Both the position numbers and the translations under genes were made by a program. Under the pieces are notes generated by a model. That model searched no databases. It was not told the origin of the DNA and saw only the letters and a list, made by a program, of their open reading frames with translations. This document shows, one piece after another, positions 28,171 through 37,809 of a DNA stretch of 64,000 nucleotides (positions within the stretch are counted from its first letter, which is position 1; each line of letters starts with the position of its first letter). The DNA comes from Polaribacter porphyrae (lineage in GTDB: Bacteria > Bacteroidota > Bacteroidia > Flavobacteriales > Flavobacteriaceae). The DNA lies in contig NZ_MSCN01000001.1 of the NCBI RefSeq assembly GCF_002954685.1, positions 1,940,429 through 2,004,428 of the forward strand. The letters run 5' to 3'.

Positions 28171-28340
28171 ATGCTAGAATCTAACCTTATGTCAAGAATA
28201 AGGTTATGTTCCATTTTATCATTTTTGTTGTTTTTTGCAAATAACAATAGAAAAAACAGTCCAATATTATTGTTTGTTTAGTTGATGATATTGGGTTTAA
28301 TAGATTCTTCAGTTCCATTTATAAAAATTTAGTGATTTAG
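28171..28340 (+). pseudogene. sulfatase N-terminal remnant (frameshifted)
   Basis: A signal-peptide-like start (RLCSILSFLLFFANN, then RKNSP) is followed, after a one-base loss near 28262, by NIIVCLVDDIGFN in the next frame. This is the classic opening of type I sulfatases, P-N-I-I-x-x-x-x-D-D-x-G, whose two Asp residues bind the active-site calcium. The frame stops at 28338 and the catalytic C/S-x-P-x-R box and everything after it are absent. The fragment sits just before the sulfatase-activating enzyme gene, as expected for a lost substrate gene. Confidence 0.6.
28182..28206 (+). terminator. hairpin downstream of the symporter, possible terminator
   Basis: TAACCTTAT and ATAAGGTTA form a perfect 9-bp stem around a 7-nt loop, 20 nt after the symporter stop. 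T-rich sequence follows only after several bases. It overlaps the start of the sulfatase remnant, so it may be fortuitous. Confidence 0.4.
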
Positions 28341-28559
28341 TTAATGAATTGTAAGAAAAAAATCACTTTATCATGAAATTGATATAATCAATAAAAATTC
28401 TAAATATAGATTACCAAAAATATAATTGTTTATTAATAAGAATTAGATTAAAACAAGTTTTAATAATTTGTTTCCTTTTTACAAAACTTTATTTTTATTT
28501 AATTAAACTTGTCTCTAAATTAAATAAATTTGATTTACAACAATTAATAATTTCCTAAT
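28341..28559. other. AT-rich gap before the FGE gene, no gene seen
   Basis: No reading frame or clear repeat is visible. A TAAATTTG box about 30 nt before the FGE start resembles the Bacteroidota -7 element (TAnnTTTG), but no -33 TTTG at proper spacing is visible. Confidence 0.3.
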
Positions 28560-29678
28560 ATGTTTAAGCCTATCAATTTATATTCTATAAAAACATTAAC
28601 CACATATAACCTTATTTTAATATTGCTTATCGTATGTTTTTATAATTGTAAAAAAGAAAATAAACCTAAAACAAAAAACTCTGACAAATCAGAAGCTATA
28701 ACATCAAAAATTAATACTCCAAAAAGCATGATTTGGATTGAAAGTAAAACTTTTTTACAAGGAGCAAAAGATAATGACAAATATGCAATGCCAAGAGAAA
28801 AACCTGCACATAAAGTTACAGTAGATGGTTTTTACATAGATGCTACAGAAGTAACAAACAAACAATTTAAAGAGTTTATAAAAGAAACTAACTACGTAAC
28901 TGTTGCAGAACGCAAAATTGATTGGGGAGAAATGAAAAAACAAGTCCCATCAGGAACTCCAAAACCTCACGATTCTATTTTACAACCTGGAAGTTTAATT
29001 TTCAATAAAAACATAAACGCTGTTGTAAATATGCAAAACTACACACAATGGTGGACTTGGAAAATTGGTGCAAATTGGAAACATCCTTCAGGCCCAGAAT
29101 CTTCAATCGAAGGAAAAGATAATTTCCCTGTAGTTCATATAGCTTTAGAAGATGCTTTAGCTTATTGTAAATGGGCTAATAGGCGTTTGCCAACTGAAGC
29201 TGAATGGGAAGCTGCTGCCCAAGGAAAAAATACAGATGCTATTTTTACTTGGGGAAATGATGATACTGTTTTAAATTCTAATGCAAATACTTGGCAAGGT
29301 GTTTTTCCTACAAAAAATGAATCTAAAGATGGTTTTGAACTTATTTCTCCAGTAAAATCTTATGCTCCCAATAGTATTGGTTTGTATGATATGACTGGGA
29401 ATGTTTGGGAGTTGACTAGCGATTTATTTAATGTAAATCATTACCAAGAACTAGATACTTCTAAACCTATTTTAAATCCAAAAGGTGCAAAAAAGTCATA
29501 CAGCCCTAGTAATCCTTATCAAACAGAACATGTAATGAAAGGTGGCTCTTTTTTGTGCCATGCTTCTTATTGTGCGAGTTATAGAATTTCTGCAAAAATG
29601 GGAGTAGCTATAGATTCTGGTTCTGACCACATGGGTTTTAGAACAGTGGTTACTCCAGAAATGTTAGCATCAGAATAA
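28560..29678 (+). CDS. formylglycine-generating enzyme (sulfatase-activating), probable lipoprotein
   Basis: The FGE-sulfatase domain fills residues ~55-370: an opening IESKTFLQGAKDND, GFYIDATEVTNKQFKEFI, RRLPTEAEWEAAAQG, YDMTGNVWELTSD and the C-terminal active site GGSFLCHASYCASYR. Both catalytic cysteines are present with the four-residue spacing of true FGE (C333 and C338); many related C-type or structural homologues lack them. FGE oxidises the Cys of C-x-P-x-R in sulfatases to formylglycine using copper and oxygen. A hydrophobic N-terminus ending FYNCKK suggests envelope anchoring. No intact sulfatase is encoded in this window. Confidence 0.9.
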   Translation: MFKPINLYSIKTLTTYNLILILLIVCFYNCKKENKPKTKNSDKSEAITSKINTPKSMIWIESKTFLQGAKDNDKYAMPREKPAHKVTVDGFYIDATEVTNKQFKEFIKETNYVTVAERKIDWGEMKKQVPSGTPKPHDSILQPGSLIFNKNINAVVNMQNYTQWWTWKIGANWKHPSGPESSIEGKDNFPVVHIALEDALAYCKWANRRLPTEAEWEAAAQGKNTDAIFTWGNDDTVLNSNANTWQGVFPTKNESKDGFELISPVKSYAPNSIGLYDMTGNVWELTSDLFNVNHYQELDTSKPILNPKGAKKSYSPSNPYQTEHVMKGGSFLCHASYCASYRISAKMGVAIDSGSDHMGFRTVVTPEMLASE

Positions 29679-29686
29679 AAAATGTT

Positions 29687-32184
29687 ATGAAAATAAGCTT
29701 TAAAGATTACTTTCTGTTTGTAGTCTTATTACTCATCAGTCAAATCAATTTTGCACAATTAACAGGTAAAATTATTGATGCCAATGATGCAACTCCACTA
29801 GAATATGCAACTGTTGCTTTATATAAAAAATCTCCAAAAAAATTAATTACAGGAGTAATTACTGATTCAAATGGTGTTTTTTCTTTTGATAAATTAAAGA
29901 AAGGAAATTACAGTATTGAAGTTTCATTTATTGGTTATCAGCCTAAAAAAGTTCAGAATATTGTTTTTTCTGGAACTAAAAAAGATTTAGGAATTCTAAA
30001 ATTATCGTTAGGTAATTCTTTAAACGAAGTCGTTATAAAATCAGAAAGAGCTGCAGTTGTAAGTAGAATTGATAAGCAAGTTTTTGATGCTACAAAATTC
30101 CAGAACAGTCAAGGAGGAACAGGAACAGATGTGATTAAAAATTTACCATCAGTTTCAATAAATGGAACTGGAGATATTGCTGTGAGAGGCACCACAGGTT
30201 TTGTAATTCTACTAAATGGAAAACCTGTACAAGGAAATCCTGCAACAATTCTGAATCAGTTGCCTGCAAATGCCATTGATAAAGTGGAAGTAATTACTGC
30301 ACCATCAGCTAAATACGATCCTGAAGGAAAAGCAGGAATTTTAAATATTTTTACCAAAAAAGGAGCTTTAAACGGAACTTTTGCACAAATAAATACAAGA
30401 ATTGGAGTACCTTCTATTGAAGATTATAACAATTCTGAAAGCGCAAAACGTTATGGAATTGATGCCACTTACAATTACAGAAAAGACAAATGGAATTTTT
30501 CTTTAGGTGCTAGCTACCAAAGAAATGACAAATCTGGAAGACGTGAAGGTGATGTTTTTACCATTCAAAATGACATAAAAACGAGTTTTCCTTCTGACGG
30601 AGAACGTTCTTTTGATGAAGAAAATTTTAGTGGAAATATTACATTAGACTATACTCCGAACGAAAATAATGAATTTTCTTTAGGTTTTTTTGCAGGAAAA
30701 AGAAGCAAAGACAGAAGAGCAGACATTGTATATTTTGATAATAATGCTGTACAACCTGCAAATAGCAATAATAGATTATACACATTTCAATACTTTAATG
30801 AAAACTTACGTATTAGAAAGAGTGATTTTGCTTTAGGAAGCTTTGATTATGCTCATAAATTTGCTGATGAATCTAAATTATCTGCCTCATTTTTATATGA
30901 ATACACACTTTTAGGTGGCCCAACAACCAATAGAAATTTAGGTTTTCCAAATACTTCAGAAATTATTCAAGATGAATTTAATACCAATGACAATCCATTA
31001 TTTGGTACTTTATTTGTGTAGATTATGAATTTGCAAAGTTTTCTTTTGGAAAATTAGAAACAGGATATCAATATCGTTTTTTAGATCACGAAGGAGATTT
31101 TGATTACACCAGAAGAAACAACAACACAGGAGTTTTTGATCCTGTGCCTGAATTTACTAGTGACATCGATTTGAAAAGAACTTTACATTCTGGTTACGTT
31201 AATTTATCAGGTAAAAAAGAAAAATGGGAATATGCTGCTGGTGTTCGTTTGGAAAAAATGGATAGAGAGTTAACAATTCAAGGAGATAATCAATTAATAC
31301 CTGATGTAATTCCTTTTGATTATTTACAATTATTCCCTTCTGCAAGTGTGCAATATTCAATGGAAAATAAAACGAAATTAAAAGCTGCATATAGTAGAAG
31401 AGTGCAAAGAACTACTACTTTTAAAATGAATCCTTTTCGTGAAAGAGAGCATTCTGAAACTTTAGAACAAGGAGATAAAAACCTAAAACCTGAATTTGTA
31501 GATTTGCTTGAAATTGGAATCTCAAAACGTTATAAAAAAGGAAATTCTGTATATGCAACTGCTTATTACAGAAATGTCAAGAACTTGGTAAATAGAGTAA
31601 ATAAAGTATTTAATGATAGTATTTTAGATCGAATTTACTCAAATGTGGGCAGAGGCAAATCTTTTGGTTTAGAATTAGGAGCTCAATTAAAACCTACAGA
31701 AAAATGGAGTAATTTTATCGGATTTAATATCTATAATTTAGATATTGATGGCAATTTTGTTTATAAAGAAAATGGAACTATTTTTTCTGAAAAAATAAAT
31801 AATAATGCTACTCAATATTCTGTAAATCTAAATTCTACATATCAATTTAATACAAGTACATCTTTGCAATTCACATTAAATTATTTATCAGAAAGAGTTA
31901 CTGCACAAGGAAAAGATTCCAGGTTTTATTCGCCAAACCTGACGTTTCAAAAGACATTTTTAGATAATAGATTGACTGCCACTATACAATGGCAAAACAT
32001 AGATTTAGGTTTTTTAAATACTAATGAACAACGAATCACTACCTCAAAACAAGGTTCGTTTTTTACAACTACAAATTATGTGTATGAAGTAGATATGGTT
32101 ATGCTAAACTTATCCTACAATTTTAATTCGAATAAAAATAAATCAAAATTTATTAAAAGTGAGTTTGGTGCAAAAGAGTTTTAA
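29687..32184 (+). pseudogene. TonB-dependent receptor / outer-membrane beta-barrel protein, frameshifted
   Basis: The front encodes a signal peptide (ending INFAQ), a carboxypeptidase-regulatory-like domain, a plug (DVIKNLPSVSINGTGDIAV, LLNGKPVQG) and early barrel strands, then stops at TAG 31019 after FGTLFV. The barrel resumes in another frame as DYEFAKFSFGKLETGYQYRF and runs to the end. The total length is 3n+2, and TTTGTGTAG looks like a TG duplication in TTTGTAG, so a 2-bp insertion explains the break. Without it the product would be ~831 residues of the OMP_b-brl_3 receptor type. The rest shows no decay, so the lesion is recent or a sequencing error. The start is 8 nt after the FGE stop. 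Confidence 0.85.
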
Positions 32185-32186
32185 TT

Positions 32187-33014
32187 TTAACGACCTCTTC
32201 TTCTGCCCATTCTATTGTTACGCATTTCCAACATTTTCTTTTGAACTATGGCTACATAATCATCTTTGTTAGTTTTAGTTCCTTTTTCTGGTGCTTCTAT
32301 TTCTATTTTTTCTTTTGGATTTATAACAACTTCAGTACATAATAAAGTTGTATTACCAGAACTTACTTCTAAAATTAAACCTGGTAGACCCCAAAACTCT
32401 GCTGGACCTTGGGCTACTGGAATTTGAAGTGTGTACCAAGCCTCTACAACTGTCATATTTTCTTGTGATTCTTCAGTTTCGTCTTCTTTTTTTTCTTTTT
32501 TTCTTAAATCACTCCAAGAAAAACTATACCAACTTAACTCTTTATTAGGCACAAAGGCTTTTGCCTTATAACAAGTATAATTTCCTATTTTTTTTGTTTC
32601 AGTACCCATAGTCCAATCAATCTTGTGTAAATTATCTTTTATTAAAAAACGCTTACCATAAAACTCTTGAGCTTGTACTAATTTTTCTTCTTTAACATTT
32701 TTATATTGGTCTCCTCTAGAAAAGTAGCCTCCCCAAGAATCAGTTGCTCCAGAAATAGCATCAATTTGATCATCTTCTAAAAACATTGACTCTTTCATAT
32801 TAAAAGTAAGAGTATATGTTTTTTCTAACCTACTTTTTAAACGAGCTGCAACTTGTTTTTTCTGTGCTTCACTCATTCTTGCTCCCCATCTTCCAAGTTC
32901 CATTTTAGATTTTTGCATGTAGATAGCTTTACCTTGAAAGTTCTGCCCATTAATATTTAGGCAAATCAAAATAATAAATAAAAAAAGAATAGACTTAAAA
33001 TTTGATGACTTCAT
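32187..33014 (-). CDS. GLPGLI family protein
   Basis: The name-giving box appears exactly (EFWGLPGLILEVSSG), with the typical upstream strand VEAWYTLQIPVAQGP and a signal peptide ending NINGQ. A KKEKKEDETEESQEN insertion makes it slightly longer than average. GLPGLI proteins are periplasmic and of unknown role. It is the last gene of the minus-strand export locus, 105 nt after the TolC-like gene, and its stop lies 2 nt from that of the convergent receptor pseudogene. The second, more divergent GLPGLI gene at 1.5 kb also neighbours an ABC exporter. Confidence 0.93.
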   Translation of the reverse strand: MKSSNFKSILFLFIILICLNINGQNFQGKAIYMQKSKMELGRWGARMSEAQKKQVAARLKSRLEKTYTLTFNMKESMFLEDDQIDAISGATDSWGGYFSRGDQYKNVKEEKLVQAQEFYGKRFLIKDNLHKIDWTMGTETKKIGNYTCYKAKAFVPNKELSWYSFSWSDLRKKEKKEDETEESQENMTVVEAWYTLQIPVAQGPAEFWGLPGLILEVSSGNTTLLCTEVVINPKEKIEIEAPEKGTKTNKDDYVAIVQKKMLEMRNNRMGRRRGR

Positions 33015-33119
33015 AAGAACATATTTTGTTTAACAAATATATTAAAATATTAAACATTAAATTTTTAGCTTCAAAAATTTAACGTTTATTTGTGTTTAAG
33101 TCTGATAATCAGCTAAAAG

Positions 33120-34544
33120 CTAGCTTTTAAAATTATTACCTCTGTAATATTCAAGAACTTTTACTCGCAAAAAATAATCATATTTAGCTATAGATAAGTT
33201 TATTTGAGCATTTTCAAGATTATTTTTACTTGTAATGTATGCAAGAAAATTAGAAACACCATTATTAAATCGTACTTCATTTACTTCAAAAGATTTTTGG
33301 AAGGCTTTAACTTGATTTTCTAAACTTTGAAACCTAGCATAAGCAGCTTCCATATCAAAATGAACTTGTCTAATCGCATTTCTAATTTCTAATTGTGTTC
33401 TTTCTAATTGAACCAGAGATTCTTCAACTCTCACTTTTTCTAAAGCTACATTATTTTTTGCTCTAAAACCATTGAAAAAAGGAATTCTTACTGAAACACC
33501 AACAACAGAATTTAAGTTATTATCAAACTGATCTAGATAATTAATTTGTTGGGCATTAAATGATTTCTGATTGGTTTGAACAGGTATATTTTGATTATTA
33601 ATAGTAACGAAATCTCCTGTATTTACAATAGATGAGCCTGTTTCTGTAAACATTTCTGCAACACTTGAGTAATTGGTATTTAGTTGCCCAAATAATGAGA
33701 TTTCAGGGATATATTGAGATTTTGCAATACTTACTCCTTTTTGTGCTGCTTCAATCCTTAACTCACTAGCTTTAAAGGTTGCTAAATTTTGTAGTGCATC
33801 ATTATAAATATCATCTGATGTAAATTTATATCCATCTACATTTAATAAAATTTTTTCTGCTTCTAAATTAGTGTTGTTCTCTAAATTCATTAACCTTGAC
33901 AGCTCTAATTTGGCATTGTTGAGTGTTATTTTAGAGGATAATATATTTGTTTCATCTGATGCTTTTTGTCCTAATAAATCTGTATAATCTGCAGGGTTCT
34001 CTCTTCCTTGATCGTATAAATCTTTTTGAATTTTCAACTGTTTTTTTGTAACCTCTAATCGTTCTATATTAAGAGCTAGAACTTCAGTAGCATTCAAAAC
34101 TTGTAAATATGCTAATGTTACAGATAAAATTAAATCTTGTTTGCTTTGCTCTACTTCTAAATTTGATGCTTTTGCATTTAATCCGTTTTGCTTTAGTGTA
34201 TTCAACAATCGAAAACCATTAAAAATAGTAGCATTCAAACTTAAATTAGCACTAGAAAAAACTAATCTTTGTTCGATAAAATCATTAGTGAAAGGATCTA
34301 CACTTCTACCATTATTCACTCCTAAATTATAACTTCCATTTAAACTAGGTAATAAATCTGTTTTAGCTTGTTTATAATTTATTTTTGCTGATTTTTCATT
34401 AAATTTAGATGATTTTAAGTCTAAATTATTTTCAATTGCTATTTGAATGCAATCTTCTAAACTATACTTTTTCTTCTCTTGATTTTGAGAAAAAATAGAA
34501 CTATAAAATAACAAAACAATCACTAAAGATAAATTTATTTTCAT
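33120..34544 (-). CDS. TolC-like outer-membrane efflux protein
   Basis: A signal peptide (ending IFSQ) and the usual opening YSLEDCIQIAIENNLDLK are followed by two long-helix halves with Gln/Asn/Glu-rich heptads, each with conserved turns (LPSLNGSYNLG, then IPEISLFGQL). TolC proteins trimerise into a beta-barrel plus alpha-helical tunnel and dock with a periplasmic adaptor. Here the adaptor is the HlyD-like protein at the far end of the locus. The gene starts 12 nt after ATPase 2, so the two share a transcript. A 16-bp perfect palindrome (TAAAAGCTAGCTTTTA) covers the stop codon but has no loop. Confidence 0.92.
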   Translation of the reverse strand: MKINLSLVIVLLFYSSIFSQNQEKKKYSLEDCIQIAIENNLDLKSSKFNEKSAKINYKQAKTDLLPSLNGSYNLGVNNGRSVDPFTNDFIEQRLVFSSANLSLNATIFNGFRLLNTLKQNGLNAKASNLEVEQSKQDLILSVTLAYLQVLNATEVLALNIERLEVTKKQLKIQKDLYDQGRENPADYTDLLGQKASDETNILSSKITLNNAKLELSRLMNLENNTNLEAEKILLNVDGYKFTSDDIYNDALQNLATFKASELRIEAAQKGVSIAKSQYIPEISLFGQLNTNYSSVAEMFTETGSSIVNTGDFVTINNQNIPVQTNQKSFNAQQINYLDQFDNNLNSVVGVSVRIPFFNGFRAKNNVALEKVRVEESLVQLERTQLEIRNAIRQVHFDMEAAYARFQSLENQVKAFQKSFEVNEVRFNNGVSNFLAYITSKNNLENAQINLSIAKYDYFLRVKVLEYYRGNNFKS

Positions 34545-34556
34545 CGCTGTTAACTT

Positions 34557-35231
34557 TTAAGATTTTACAATGCTGCCATCTAATAAATTTACAATTCGAG
34601 AACCGTAAGAAGCATTTTCTTCTGAATGTGTAGCTTGAATAATGGTAACTCCTTCATTATTTAACTTTGCGAAAAGTTCCATAATTTCTTGACTCTGTTT
34701 TGAATTTAAGTTCCCTGTAGGTTCATCAGCCAAAATTAATTTGGGAGTTGCTACTAAAGCTCTTGCAATACCCACCAATTGTTGCTGACCTCCACTTAAT
34801 TGTTCTGGAAATAATTTCTTTTTCCCAACAATATTAAATCTATCTAGCATATCTGCTACTAAAGCTTTGCGTTCTTTAGATTTTACATTTTTATATAATA
34901 AAGGCGTTTCAATATTTTCCTCTACTGTTAATTCATCAATTAAATGATAAGCTTGAAATACAAAACCTATATATTCTTGATATAATTTTACTCGGTTTTT
35001 TTCTTTCATTTTATGCACAGGCTCATCTAAAAAGGTATAATTTCCTTCTGTAAAATTATCTAACATTCCTATACAGTTTAACAAGGTAGATTTCCCTGAA
35101 CCAGAAGGCCCCATTAAAGAAATGAAATCTCCTTCATTTACTTTTAAATCAATACTATCTAATAAATTGATGGAATTTCCCCCAGATTTTATGGTTCTTG
35201 AAGCTTGTTGTATGTTAACTAAAGTGCTCAT
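34557..35231 (-). CDS. MacB/LolD-type ABC ATPase 2
   Basis: A stand-alone nucleotide-binding subunit with Walker A GPSGSGKST, Q-loop FVFQAYHLIDELTVEEN, Walker B LILADEPTGNL and H-loop ATHSE. The signature region reads LSGGQQQLVGIARAL; relatives, including ATPase 1 in this locus, have LSGGQQQRVAxARA. LSGGQ itself is intact, so catalysis is likely, but the following Arg is lost. It is the first gene of its own transcription unit behind a sigma-54-like promoter, followed by the TolC-like gene. It presumably powers some or all of the eight permeases as a homodimer or with ATPase 1. Confidence 0.92.
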   Translation of the reverse strand: MSTLVNIQQASRTIKSGGNSINLLDSIDLKVNEGDFISLMGPSGSGKSTLLNCIGMLDNFTEGNYTFLDEPVHKMKEKNRVKLYQEYIGFVFQAYHLIDELTVEENIETPLLYKNVKSKERKALVADMLDRFNIVGKKKLFPEQLSGGQQQLVGIARALVATPKLILADEPTGNLNSKQSQEIMELFAKLNNEGVTIIQATHSEENASYGSRIVNLLDGSIVKS

Positions 35232-35280
35232 TATTTTTTGATTAATTCTTACATTATTTCTACTTGTACTACTTAAAAGT

Positions 35281-35300
35281 ATAGTGAAGATGATGCCACA
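35281..35300 (-). promoter_or_regulatory. sigma-54-like promoter A, before ATPase 2
   Basis: On the minus strand: TGTGGCATCATCTTCACTAT. The GG of the -24 element and the C of the -12 element have the right 10-nt interval, but the -12 dinucleotide is AC rather than GC. The same 20-nt pattern occurs before P3 and before the fusion protein. It lies ~50 nt upstream of the ATPase 2 start. Confidence 0.6.
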
Positions 35301-35346
35301 AATTCAATATGCTAAATATCAAATACTTACATAATAAATATTATTT

Positions 35347-35394
35347 AAAGGTGTTCGTTTTTGGTACAGATTTTGTTCATAAACGAACACCTTT
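35347..35394. promoter_or_regulatory. putative NtrC-type enhancer A (two TGTTCG dyads)
   Basis: Dyad 1 is TGTTCG-TTTTT-GGTACA (35352-35368); dyad 2 is TGTTCA-TAAA-CGAACA (35374-35389). Their left edges are 22 bp apart, two helical turns. The proximal edge is 55 bp from the -24 GG of promoter A. The outer bases also form perfect 14-bp arms (AAAGGTGTTCGTTT), so a hairpin in the transcript of P8 is an alternative reading. Confidence 0.6.
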
Positions 35395-35413
35395 AAATAA
35401 AACTATTGTAAAA

Positions 35414-37798
35414 TTATTCTGTTTTTAAACTATGTACAGGATTGGCAATTGCAGCTCTGACAACTCTAATACCTAAAGTAAATGAAGTGATAATTAATGC
35501 TATGATCCCTGCTAAAGCAAACATCCACCATTGAATGGAAATACTAAATGCAAAACTGTTTAACCACGAATTCATTAAATATCCTGCTAAAGGAAAAGCG
35601 ACGATTGCAGCAATACCTACTAAAATGATATAATCTTTAGAGAGTAATATTACAATTCTAGAAATACTTGCTCCTAATACTTTACGCACACCAATTTCTT
35701 TTACTTTACGTTTTACTGTAAAAGAAATTAGACCAAATAAGCCAAGACAAGAAATAAAAATTGCTAAAATAGCAGTAATGTTTACAGATTGTAAAATACC
35801 TTCAATCAATCGATACTGACCACTAACTTTATCTGTTAATCGTTCTTGTACATATCGTTTTCTTGATAGAATAGATTCAAAAGCAGTAGTAATTAAATTC
35901 TCTACATAAGCTTCTTGACCTTCCACAACACTCACCGTTAAAAATCGATGATTTGCTAAAGCCTCTTTTTCTCTATAAATATGCACTAAAGGCTCAATTC
36001 TATTCTGTAAATCTTGATAATGAAAATCTTTTACCAAGCCAATAATTGGCATACCCACAAAATTACTTCCTTTAAATTTTAGTCTTTTCCCTTTAATTGA
36101 ATTCCAGCCAAAAGCTCTCATTGCAGCTTCATTAATAATTACAGGATATTCGTCTGGTTGATCTAAATTTCTATCAAAATTTCTCCCTTCAATTATAGGA
36201 ACTTGTAAGCTGTTAAAATAATTATGGTCTGCATAAGAACGTCTCATTCTAACATCTAAACTCTTTTCTGGATCATAATAGGGTGAGTAATTGAAATTAT
36301 AGTCTGATGGAATAGACTGACTTGTAGCCACACTTTTTACATAAGGACTAGCTTCTAAATCATTCAATAAAGCATTGAACTTTGATTTTGCCACATCTAT
36401 ATTCTCGTAATCCAAATCGATATTCCCAACCAAAACATTTGTACGATCAAAACCCAAATCAGCATTTTTCATATAGCTGATTTGCCTATTTAAAATAATA
36501 GAGACACAAATACATAAAATAGCAATACTAAATTGAAGAATGATGAACGAGTTACGTAATAAAAAATTACTTTTTACTTGATTAATTTTACCTTTTATGC
36601 CAAGTGTTACTGGAATTTTTATGAAACGTAAACTTGGAAATATAGAAACCATTATAGTGGATAAAACACCAACAATAACTATACCTATCACTACAGGATA
36701 ATCTCTTGTGATATCAAATGAAATTCTACCAAATTCAGGTCCAAAAGTATCATTTAATCTAGGTAAATTGATTCCTAAAAATAGAATAGCTGACACTAAT
36801 ATTGATATCATTACCAACATTCCATTTTCAGTGAGATATTGAAAAATCACGCTCTTTTTACTGCTCCCCAATACTTTTCTAATGGCAATAGTTTTGGTTC
36901 TACTTAACATTGTAGAAGTATTTAAGTTTAAAAGATTTACTAATATAATGAGTAAGATAAAAAATGATGCTACAATAGAACTACTAATAATAATATCTAC
37001 TACTGGAATAGCATCTGTACGCAGTTCTGTAAATGGTATAATCTCCATTCGATCTATGACAGTTGGATCTGTATAATGCTCTTGTACTAATGCCTCAATT
37101 TGGATTTTCAATGTTGATGTATCAACATCGGGATTTATTTTAAAATACACTGGTGAGAAACTATTTCCCCAATTATTTTGTTTTTGAAAAGAAGCATTAT
37201 TTTCAAGTAATGTATTTGGTAAAACCACACCAAGTCTTAATGAGGAATATGGGCTTATAGACTCTAAAACTCCAGTTACTCTTAAATTTAGAGAATCTGC
37301 ACCAATTAAGGTTTTCCCAACAGGATTGATATCTCCATAAATTTGCTGACTTACTTTGTCTGTTAAAATTATGGAGTTTTTTTGATTTAAAGCGGTTGCT
37401 GAATTTCCATATTTCAGTGGTAAATCAAAAACAGTAAAAAATTCTGAATCTACATAATCTGTTCTGTGTTGAAAATTTTCACCATCATTTTCCAACCAAA
37501 TATTTCCCCAACTGTGCATATGAGTTCCAGCTTCAATTGAAGGAATTGTGCTCAAGACTTTTTCCATCATTGGATATGGAGCTTCATTGTAATCATCACC
37601 ATTCTTTAAAACGGTTTTTAAATAAATAATTTGATCTTTATTGGGTATAGGTTCATCAGCAATATAATAGGCATATACTGAAAACAGTAATGTTAATACA
37701 CTAGAAATCCCAATACTTAAACCTATTAAATTTAAAAGTGAAAGCGTTCTGTTCTTCCAAAGATTTCTAAATGAAATTTTTATATAATTTTTAAACAT
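35414..37798 (-). CDS. MacB/FtsX-type ABC permease P8
   Basis: Architecture shared by all eight permeases: a first membrane helix near residues 18-40, a MacB-type periplasmic domain, three helices (about 275-400), a fifth helix near 425, a second periplasmic domain and three final helices, with a conserved C-terminus (here NPVHSLKTE). The two cytoplasmic coupling helices that touch the ATPase are RTKTIAIRKVLGSS and KVKEIGVRKVLGAS; the first is the most divergent of the set (IAIR for IGIR). It is the last permease, 11 nt behind P7, and is followed by the enhancer/promoter A region. It likely takes part in export of a substrate from the periplasm or membrane. Confidence 0.9.
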   Translation of the reverse strand: MFKNYIKISFRNLWKNRTLSLLNLIGLSIGISSVLTLLFSVYAYYIADEPIPNKDQIIYLKTVLKNGDDYNEAPYPMMEKVLSTIPSIEAGTHMHSWGNIWLENDGENFQHRTDYVDSEFFTVFDLPLKYGNSATALNQKNSIILTDKVSQQIYGDINPVGKTLIGADSLNLRVTGVLESISPYSSLRLGVVLPNTLLENNASFQKQNNWGNSFSPVYFKINPDVDTSTLKIQIEALVQEHYTDPTVIDRMEIIPFTELRTDAIPVVDIIISSSIVASFFILLIILVNLLNLNTSTMLSRTKTIAIRKVLGSSKKSVIFQYLTENGMLVMISILVSAILFLGINLPRLNDTFGPEFGRISFDITRDYPVVIGIVIVGVLSTIMVSIFPSLRFIKIPVTLGIKGKINQVKSNFLLRNSFIILQFSIAILCICVSIILNRQISYMKNADLGFDRTNVLVGNIDLDYENIDVAKSKFNALLNDLEASPYVKSVATSQSIPSDYNFNYSPYYDPEKSLDVRMRRSYADHNYFNSLQVPIIEGRNFDRNLDQPDEYPVIINEAAMRAFGWNSIKGKRLKFKGSNFVGMPIIGLVKDFHYQDLQNRIEPLVHIYREKEALANHRFLTVSVVEGQEAYVENLITTAFESILSRKRYVQERLTDKVSGQYRLIEGILQSVNITAILAIFISCLGLFGLISFTVKRKVKEIGVRKVLGASISRIVILLSKDYIILVGIAAIVAFPLAGYLMNSWLNSFAFSISIQWWMFALAGIIALIITSFTLGIRVVRAAIANPVHSLKTE

Positions 37799-37809
37799 TG
37801 ATTAGTTTT

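Noticed and set aside
31013..31021. Programmed ribosomal frameshift in the TonB receptor.
   Set aside because: There is no slippery heptamer or downstream structure, and such receptors do not use it; a small insertion explains the data better.
33114..33129. Perfect 16-bp palindrome over the TolC stop codon as a terminator.
   Set aside because: It has no loop-forming spacer and no T run; AT-rich palindromes of this size are not rare here.
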